Assembly (NCBI GenBank): GCA_019090895.1
Contig: JAHRVB010000187.1
Span: 1 to 49,795, forward strand
Source of the DNA: Kangiellaceae bacterium
GTDB lineage: Bacteria; Pseudomonadota; Gammaproteobacteria; Enterobacterales; Kangiellaceae
Length of the DNA stretch: 49,795 nt
Reading direction: 5' to 3'
Below, piece after piece: positions 44,439 through 49,795 of the stretch (position 1 is its first letter; the number at the start of each line of letters is the position of its first letter). The notes below the pieces were generated by a model. The model saw nothing but the letters and a program-made list of their open reading frames with translations. It ran no database searches and was not told where the DNA came from. Made by a program: the position numbers and the translations under genes.

Positions 44439-45002
44439 GTGAACTCGACCGACACCATTGTTAATTCATTGTTGTCCCACACTAACACCAATGACGGCCA
44501 ACTGCCTCCAGTCGAAGATTGGAATCCGCCTTATTGTGGCGAAATAGATATCACCATTAAATCAGATGGCCAGTGGCTGCATAACAAAACACCTATCGGT
44601 CGAAAACGCCTTTTCAAACTATTTTCTACCATTTTACTTAGACAACGAGATGATTATTTCTTAGTCACTCCTGCCGAAAAAGTAAAAATGGAAGTTTGCT
44701 GGCAACCATTTGTTATAATTGATTTCGACATCATTAAGGAAGCAGGACAAAGCTGTTATTTATTCACTGACCAATGCGATAATCAAGTATTGTTAAATGC
44801 TGATGATCAATTAAAATTTTCAAAGTTTGAAGAACAATCACTTCCAATCATAAACATCAGAAGAAATCTTTACGCTTCATTTAGCCGCAGTTGCTATTAT
44901 CGATTAATTGATCAGGCTGATGTAGTAGCGAAAGGTAATGTTCAACAAATACAAATTCAATCTGCTGGTCAATCATTCATTCTTGGTACAATAGAAGATT
45001 GA
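44439..45002 (+). CDS. DUF1285 family protein
   Basis: 187 residues from a GTG start, 4 bp after tusA, so cotranscribed. Family features are PPVEDWNPPYCGEIDI near the start, GQWLHNKTPIGRKRLFKLFSTIL and the YFLVTPAEKVKMEVCWQPFVI segment. Structures of the family show a small beta domain; function is unknown. The upstream pairing suggests a link to tRNA or sulfur metabolism only by context. Confidence 0.8.
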   Translation: MNSTDTIVNSLLSHTNTNDGQLPPVEDWNPPYCGEIDITIKSDGQWLHNKTPIGRKRLFKLFSTILLRQRDDYFLVTPAEKVKMEVCWQPFVIIDFDIIKEAGQSCYLFTDQCDNQVLLNADDQLKFSKFEEQSLPIINIRRNLYASFSRSCYYRLIDQADVVAKGNVQQIQIQSAGQSFILGTIED

Positions 45003-45020
45003 TGGGATTAGTGACTGGCA

Positions 45021-45230
45021 GTGAAAATCATATTTAAGAAAATTCCGAAGTTAGCACTGTATTTGTATATATTGGGATTTATTACCATTGGAATCGCTTT
45101 GGCCAATTACTTCTCAAACCTGCTATTGATGGAAGAACTAATAATGCTTCAGTTATTTATTCTCGGAGCCATCATTGTTGCTATAGGTTCAGTAGTCAAT
45201 ACTATCTATCAATTCAAAAAGAAACATTGA
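45021..45230 (+). CDS. Small membrane protein with two transmembrane helices
   Basis: 69 residues from a GTG start. Two hydrophobic stretches (about 11-29 and 40-61) with a basic N-terminus (KIIFKKIPK) and a basic C-terminus (FKKKH). No family recognised. It follows DUF1285 by 18 bp, so tusA-DUF1285-this gene form an operon. Its stop codon directly abuts the stop of the opposite-strand gene, leaving no room for a terminator. Confidence 0.6.
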   Translation: MKIIFKKIPKLALYLYILGFITIGIALANYFSNLLLMEELIMLQLFILGAIIVAIGSVVNTIYQFKKKH

Positions 45231-45776
45231 TTATTCTGGAAATTTAGCCATTCTATATCGTTTTTCGGACATGATTTGATTATAAAAAGCGAGTTTTTGA
45301 TCCGCTATTAATATTTCATCTGTCGACATTTCATCTTTTAGAGTTGCAGCTGCTTCAGCCGAAACCTGATTGACATGTTTCGCAACAGGGCTGGGATTAA
45401 CCGATGCTAGTTTAAACCATACATAGGACTCAACCAGGTTTTTATTGACACCTAACCCACCATGAAGCATTAGTGCTAGATTATATTGAGCAGCTGCATT
45501 TTGCCTGATGCCGGCTTGGAAATAATACTCTGCAGACTTTTTTAGATTTCTTCTGAAACTACTACCACGAGGAGGTTTATAGTAATAATTGCCCAAGCTA
45601 AACAGCGCATCGGGATCACCTAGTTCAGCCTGGTGTTTTAACCTTGCCCACTCAGTGATGTAGATATTATTTTGATTTCCAGATTCTTTTTGTCTTGCGG
45701 CTCCGGTATCTGTTACAAATAAACCCAACGCAAGAACAATCAATACTCGAAACAAAATTTCGCTAGTCGTTAGCAA
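45231..45776 (-). CDS. Exported Sel1-like repeat protein
   Basis: 181 residues with a signal peptide (about 1-27, ending DTGAARQ). One clear Sel1/TPR unit (AELGDPDALFSLGNYYYKP) and a second one (QNAAAQYNLALMLHGGLGVNKN), then LVESYVWFKLASVNP, the usual last helix. Sel1 repeats mediate protein contacts in the periplasm. It is convergent with the small membrane gene without spacer. Confidence 0.8.
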   Translation of the reverse strand: MLTTSEILFRVLIVLALGLFVTDTGAARQKESGNQNNIYITEWARLKHQAELGDPDALFSLGNYYYKPPRGSSFRRNLKKSAEYYFQAGIRQNAAAQYNLALMLHGGLGVNKNLVESYVWFKLASVNPSPVAKHVNQVSAEAAATLKDEMSTDEILIADQKLAFYNQIMSEKRYRMAKFPE

Positions 45777-46107
45777 ATGATGTCCTTAACGGTACAATCT
45801 AACTGATAATAATTCTGTTACAGACCTTGATATTGGACACCTGAACTAACGAAGGTCACTAAAAACAAGAGCGTACTTGGAAAACGAGGAGTCAAGTATG
45901 ACATAGTAACTTAGTCCTGTGCAACACCGCAAATAGAGTCGAATCCCTTTAGATTACAGACCTCTAGCTAAAACTAGTATAGGTTAAATGGATCAATAGG
46001 AATGTAACTGCTGTGCATATTTTCTGTGTATTATTTACACTCATAGGTTAGCATAGTTACTATTATATGACGTAAACTACCGTATCTGCGAAATCCCTAG
46101 GGCTAGT
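45777..46107. other. 331-bp intergenic region with a promoter for the Crp/Fnr gene
   Basis: I see no open gene here. The right part holds a -35 TTTACA (46034-46039), an 18-bp spacer and a -10 TACTAT (46058-46063). The -35 is inside an inverted repeat GTGTA-TTATT-TACAC (46026-46040), an operator candidate. The left half has no recognisable element. Confidence 0.5.
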
Positions 46108-46758
46108 ATGTTTGAATTATCAGAATTCGATCTTTTTAATTATCTTGAAAAACAAGAGGTCGACAGAGTTTTATCCCACGTACATTCTCGAAATTTTCGC
46201 AAGAAAACCCAGATAATTACAGAAGGTGATGACTCCCATAGCTTATATTTTCTACTGGAAGGCAAAGTTAAAGTTTATCTTAATGATAATACCGGTAAAG
46301 AAATCATCATTAATATGCATAATCCCGGTGAATTCTTTGGGGAACTAGGGCTGATAAAGTCAATACCGAGAACTGCATCAATCATAACAGTGACCGACTG
46401 CAAGATTGGAGTGATGCAAGAATTCGATTTTAAACATTGTCTCACTTCATATCCCGCTTTTTCTGTTGCTCTTATAGAAAATCTCTCAACTCGTTTAATT
46501 GATGCTACTGAAACGATTCGACAATTAGGGTTGATGGACGTTTACCAACGAATTGCGGTGACTTTCCTCAACTTATCTATAGCAAAAGGCGAGGTGCGAG
46601 TTATACCTGAAAAACTCACTCAACAAAATATTGCCAATCGAGTAGGTGCATCAAGGGAAATGGTTGCGAGAATTTTGAAAGATTTAAGAGCTGGTGGTTA
46701 TATTAGCCAAGATTCAAGTGGCATTACTATACATAAGACATTGCCCCATTCTTGGTGA
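46108..46758 (+). CDS. Crp/Fnr family transcription regulator
   Basis: 216 residues. The cyclic-nucleotide-binding domain (about 10-125) has the phosphate-binding-cassette pattern GEFFGELGLIKSIPRTASI with both the conserved Glu and Arg, so cyclic nucleotide binding is plausible. The HTH (about 165-200) reads NRVGASREMVARILKDLRAGG, with the Arg-Glu-x3-Arg pattern of the CRP recognition helix. The FNR cysteine cluster is missing, so it is not an oxygen sensor. A nucleotide cyclase-like protein is encoded at the other end of the window. Confidence 0.87.
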   Translation: MFELSEFDLFNYLEKQEVDRVLSHVHSRNFRKKTQIITEGDDSHSLYFLLEGKVKVYLNDNTGKEIIINMHNPGEFFGELGLIKSIPRTASIITVTDCKIGVMQEFDFKHCLTSYPAFSVALIENLSTRLIDATETIRQLGLMDVYQRIAVTFLNLSIAKGEVRVIPEKLTQQNIANRVGASREMVARILKDLRAGGYISQDSSGITIHKTLPHSW

Positions 46759-46789
46759 TCAAAATCTATCCAAATGAGTTAACAACTTA

Positions 46790-47521
46790 TTATGTTAATT
46801 GATGCTGATTTAACATTTTCAGTGCGGTATTGAGACAAAACGTCTCGTTATGAATTACCTTACCAATGATTATTCCATTCAATTTGTCGGTCTGGCTTTT
46901 TAGCAATTCCTCTAAATCTTCTAATTTATCAATACCACCGTTGGCAAAAATAGGCAATTCAACATTTTGAGAAAACTTTCCGACACTTAATAAATTTTCA
47001 GTGGTTACATGCCCCTGATTCGGCACTTCTGTAACCACCAAACCTCCAACGCCCTCTTCCTCCAATCGCTCGGCCGTTTCAATCATCTGTGAATCGATCT
47101 CTGAACTATCGCTACCTTCCGCTTTTCGACTATCTATTTCAACCATTACCTTTCCAGGAAATTCGACACAAATGTCAGACAAAAGATCCTTACGTCTAAT
47201 GGCTTTACTCGTTAATACCAGAAAGTCAGCCCCAGCATCAATCCATATAAATGCAGAGTCAATATCTTTGATCCCACCTACAACCTGAATACATAGGTCG
47301 GGGTGACACTTTTTGATTTTGGGTAACAAATCAACGTTGCATGGTTCCCCGGCATCGATTGCATCAACATCGACATAATGGATTCTCTTAATACCAGATT
47401 CTACCCACTTGCCGATTATATCTAAAGGGTCTTCACTGACCACATGATTGGCAAACGCATTTTTTGGTTCCGTATGAACACTCTTTCCGTGTCTAATTTC
47501 TAAAACAGGAACCAACTGCAT
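46790..47521 (-). CDS. Orphan HisA/HisF-like TIM-barrel protein
   Basis: 243 residues with the HisA fold pattern (PVLEIRHGKSV, VDVDAIDAGEP, VVGGIKDIDSA, IFANGGIDKLED, GIIIGKVI). The first catalytic Asp of HisA (position 8) is Glu, while D130 and T164 are kept, and the DG-T segment reads NQGHV. No other his gene is near. I infer a paralogue, perhaps acting on another phosphorylated sugar or pterin-type substrate, rather than ProFAR isomerase. Substrate unknown. Confidence 0.7.
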   Translation of the reverse strand: MQLVPVLEIRHGKSVHTEPKNAFANHVVSEDPLDIIGKWVESGIKRIHYVDVDAIDAGEPCNVDLLPKIKKCHPDLCIQVVGGIKDIDSAFIWIDAGADFLVLTSKAIRRKDLLSDICVEFPGKVMVEIDSRKAEGSDSSEIDSQMIETAERLEEEGVGGLVVTEVPNQGHVTTENLLSVGKFSQNVELPIFANGGIDKLEDLEELLKSQTDKLNGIIIGKVIHNETFCLNTALKMLNQHQLT

Positions 47522-47747
47522 ATTTGAATACCAATTATCAGAGGACTTATTATAACTATAGATTAGATAATTAAAAAAGCTAACTACTCACCGACATAAC
47601 AACGCCATAAAACTCAAGCCAAATAATATATTGAATAAAAAAAAATGAGCTTAGACCGTATTAATATAGAGTCGCTTTCTAGCTAAAGATTTTTAAACAT
47701 AACTGAGTTATCATAGCCGAATACAATTCCATATTTTTTAGATATTA

Positions 47748-48335
47748 ATGAAGCAATCTAAGTCAGACCAGCGCAAAAACAGCCCTAACCAAGAAGGCAG
47801 CGTTCGAATAATTGGCGGTAAAATGAGAGGTCGTAAGATCACTTTTTCCAATGGTGAGGGACTTAGACCAACTTTGGACCGAATTCGAGAAACAGCATTT
47901 AACTGGTTGGCATCTCATATCGTTCAATCGAATTGTTTGGATTTGTTTGCTGGGAGCGGGGCTTTTGGTATCGAAGCCATTTCGAGAGGTGCATCTTCGA
48001 TAGTACTTGTGGATTCAAGTCTTAAAGCAACTAAAGGATTGAAGAAAAATATTAATTTACTGTCAATTGATAACTCTTCGGTAATTAACCAAACTGCCGA
48101 AGACTTTTTAAAAAATAATCTTTTGAAATTTGATCTAGTATTTCTTGATCCTCCGTATGATAAAGGTCTTTTACAATCAACACTCGAAAAGACTATTCCA
48201 CATTTATTCCCCAATGCGTTAGTTTATGTGGAACAAGAAGCCGCACAAAAAGAACCTGAATACCCTGATCATTGGCAAGTTATCAAATCAAAGAAAACCA
48301 GTCGGTTTTACTACCAGTTGCTGAAGCTCAAGTAA
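47748..48335 (+). CDS. rsmD: 16S rRNA (guanine(966)-N2)-methyltransferase RsmD
   Basis: 195 residues. VRIIGGKMRGRKI opening, SAM motif LDLFAGSGAFGIEAISRGA, and the catalytic DPPY motif in VFLDPPYDKGLL. It methylates N2 of G966 in helix 31 of 16S rRNA. Monocistronic here; no ftsY or coaD gene follows. Confidence 0.96.
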   Translation: MKQSKSDQRKNSPNQEGSVRIIGGKMRGRKITFSNGEGLRPTLDRIRETAFNWLASHIVQSNCLDLFAGSGAFGIEAISRGASSIVLVDSSLKATKGLKKNINLLSIDNSSVINQTAEDFLKNNLLKFDLVFLDPPYDKGLLQSTLEKTIPHLFPNALVYVEQEAAQKEPEYPDHWQVIKSKKTSRFYYQLLKLK

Positions 48336-48390
48336 TCTAGATAGATGGAACCGCCCTGTCATTCTTGAATCTCCTCCCTCCCCTTTAAAA

Positions 48391-48702
48391 TCAAATACTT
48401 CCTTCTTTTTCTACCACCAATATTCGTGCTTCACCAATCGGATGTGCAACGTGCTCGGTTCCTTTTGACGCAAAAAAAATATCACCGCTATCAAGCCGGG
48501 TCGACAACTCTTCCCCATCAACTTTATAATACATGTCTACATGACCATGCAATACAACAAATACTTCTTCGCCATCATTAACATGCCATTCGTAAGGTTT
48601 ATCTGTCCAATGCAACCGAGTCGTTACGCCATTAATGCATGCTATATTTTTAGCTCCCCAAGCCCTATCAGCGGTAAAATTTGACGACCGGATAATTTCC
48701 AT
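48391..48702 (-). CDS. Single-domain cupin
   Basis: 103 residues. Cupin motif 1 is seen as WHVNDGEEVFVVLHG and motif 2 as GDIFFASKGTEHVAHP. The first motif has His, Glu and a final His that could bind a metal. Function unknown; such small cupins bind metals or sugars. It lies just downstream of the selO remnant on the same strand. Confidence 0.82.
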   Translation of the reverse strand: MEIIRSSNFTADRAWGAKNIACINGVTTRLHWTDKPYEWHVNDGEEVFVVLHGHVDMYYKVDGEELSTRLDSGDIFFASKGTEHVAHPIGEARILVVEKEGSI

Positions 48703-48739
48703 CAGTTATTCCCTTTAAATTTCGACACCAAATAAAGTA

Positions 48740-49402
48740 TCAAGAACTACATGATAACATTGAACAACCGGCTTTATCTCTCGTCCAATCAGGTCTTCTC
48801 TTTGCATAACTTTCGTTCTCTGGTTGCTCTTCATACGGATTTTTAATGATTCTTTGTAATTTTTTGATTTCAGAGTAATCACCCTCTTCAGCTTTCTCTA
48901 TCGCAATTTGTACCAAATAATTCCTCGGTATGTACTTAGGGTCCGCACTGTTCATCATTTTGATTCGTTCACCGGAAAAATCGGCTTGCAGTTTAAGTCG
49001 CTGGATGTAGTCTTTTAGCTATTGTATGAATTGTTCGGCGTAAGACTGGTAGAGTTCTTTTCATCGTAAAAGGCTGATTCGACTAATTTTAAAAGACCTA
49101 CTTCACTTGTACAAATGGCATGATTAATATGATTTAATTTTCTAAAAAAACTCGTCATATCCGTTTCTGTCAGTGGCATGACTTCAAATAACTTGTTAAA
49201 AAACGTTGAATCCGCGGCACCGTTATGATTTTCAAGTCCTAATTTATCTGCATACATTCGCTGTGATTGTTCTTCGTACAGCTGTGAGAATTTTCCAGAT
49301 TTTCAACTCTTTCTATCAAAGGAACAATAGCGTTAGCTAATTGAAATAAATTCCATTGTGCTACTCGAGTGCTAAGTGGTTTTCAAAAGAGTCAAGATAT
49401 CG
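48740..49402 (-). pseudogene. selO: selO remnant (protein adenylyltransferase SelO), 5'-truncated and frameshifted
   Basis: Only about the last 220 of the usual 480-490 residues are found, in several frames. RYLDSFEN begins right after the rsmJ stop (49403). LSTRVAQWNLFQLANAIVPL follows in another frame, then FSQLYEEQSQRMYADKLGLE, then DYIQRLKLQADFSGERIKMM joined to SADPKYIPRNYL, and the family C-terminus CSS (GCSMLSCSS). Frames change near 49385, 49290 and 49015-49025, and a TAA ends the second segment. The kinase-fold half that carries the catalytic residues is absent, so AMPylation is lost. Confidence 0.88.
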
Positions 49403-49795
49403 CTATCGTAGATAGACATCGTAACGAAATTTTTTTCCTTTAATTTCATGGTTCGGTCTTTTTTGTGCGAGATAAGGCGCTCCTTTCGGCCGCTTAACTA
49501 CAATTCGTGCAACGCCGGTTTCAATCGCTTCCCCCATCAACTGATCCGAGTCGAGATCCTCACCAGCTACTCGCTTAAAAAGCCGCATTTCTTTTTTTAC
49601 CAATGCCGATTTTTTCCTTTCAGGAAACATAGGATCAAGGTAGATAACGTCTATATCATCTATATTTCCAAATGAGTCGATACTATTTTGATGTTTTAAG
49701 GATAATCGAGAAATGGTTGATAAAGAAAATAAAGCACTCGAACGAAAGTTCTCATAAGCATTCCGCAATAAATGATAAATTATTTTATTGCGCTC
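49403..49795 (-). CDS. rsmJ: 16S rRNA (guanine(1516)-N2)-methyltransferase RsmJ, C-terminal part
   Basis: The frame is open to the window edge, so the N-terminus lies outside; about 130 C-terminal residues are seen. Conserved parts are ERNKIIYHLLRNAYENFRSS, DVIYLDPMFPERKKSALVKKEMRLF (DPMF catalytic motif) and the final RFDIY-like FRYDVYLR. It methylates N2 of G1516 in 16S rRNA. The selO remnant begins at the base after its stop codon. Confidence 0.94.
   Translation of the reverse strand, partial: ERNKIIYHLLRNAYENFRSSALFSLSTISRLSLKHQNSIDSFGNIDDIDVIYLDPMFPERKKSALVKKEMRLFKRVAGEDLDSDQLMGEAIETGVARIVVKRPKGAPYLAQKRPNHEIKGKKFRYDVYLR

Noticed and set aside
46108-46758. Identification of the Crp/Fnr-family gene as fnr
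   Set aside because: The N-terminal cysteine cluster for the iron-sulfur centre is missing.
48740-49257. Two small hypothetical genes downstream of rsmJ
   Set aside because: Both are pieces of SelO in different frames; treated as one pseudogene.

Overview
The window is AT-rich chromosomal DNA from a gammaproteobacterium. The evidence is familiar gene orders: yicC and rph divergent; gmk-rpoZ-spoT-trmH; trxA-rho divergent from rhlB; ubiD-fre; cpxP divergent from cpxRA; plus coq7, rsmD and rsmJ. All proteins look vertically inherited. I see no rRNA, tRNA, CRISPR array, insertion sequence or phage. A Kangiella/Aliikangiella-like relative is my guess, at low confidence.

Layout. 1-566 is the C-terminal part of a Lys/Ala-rich histone H1-like protein, followed by a perfect bidirectional terminator. 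649-2139 (minus) pairs a ParA-like ATPase with a nucleotide cyclase-FHA protein. 2217-8384 (minus) is the stringent-response/RNA block: methyltransferase, trmH, ridA, spoT, rpoZ, gmk, yicC. rph (plus) diverges from it, followed by an exported VWA protein. A periplasmic serine hydrolase and transaldolase follow on minus.

13030-24036 (minus) is the most interesting region. It is one long operon, read DUF2170 - PspA/IM30 - a candidate ribbon-helix-helix protein - a decayed rhomboid - YqiJ-like OB-fold membrane protein - YqiK-like flotillin - a 1761-residue DUF3686-type AAA ATPase - PHA-granule-region-family protein - zinc-ribbon protein. Two near-identical perfect palindromes, GACATAWTATGTC, sit 31 bp apart over the only good promoter of this operon. 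The small candidate DNA-binding protein inside the operon is the natural candidate to bind them. This looks like an autoregulated membrane-stress or membrane-remodelling system.

24240-30116 holds a secreted metallo-beta-lactamase-fold hydrolase, a UspE-like tandem universal stress protein behind an FNR-type box and TATAAT, a lipoprotein, a Sir2 protein without zinc cysteines, an FG-GAP repeat protein and YdfG. 30155-38168 carries apaH, an outer-membrane barrel protein, a patatin, the Cpx-type envelope stress system with CpxR-like boxes, coq7 and a Ycf46-like AAA protein. 38220-44083 is fre-ubiD, rho, trxA and rhlB. 44189-49795 holds tusA, DUF1285, small membrane and Sel1 proteins, a Crp/Fnr-family regulator, an orphan HisA-like protein, rsmD, a cupin, a 5'-truncated frameshifted selO remnant, and the C-terminal part of rsmJ running off the window.

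Envelope surveillance is a theme: PspA/flotillin, Cpx, and CpxR-like boxes before two further genes. Two pseudogenes (rhomboid, selO) show ongoing gene loss or, less likely, clustered sequencing errors.
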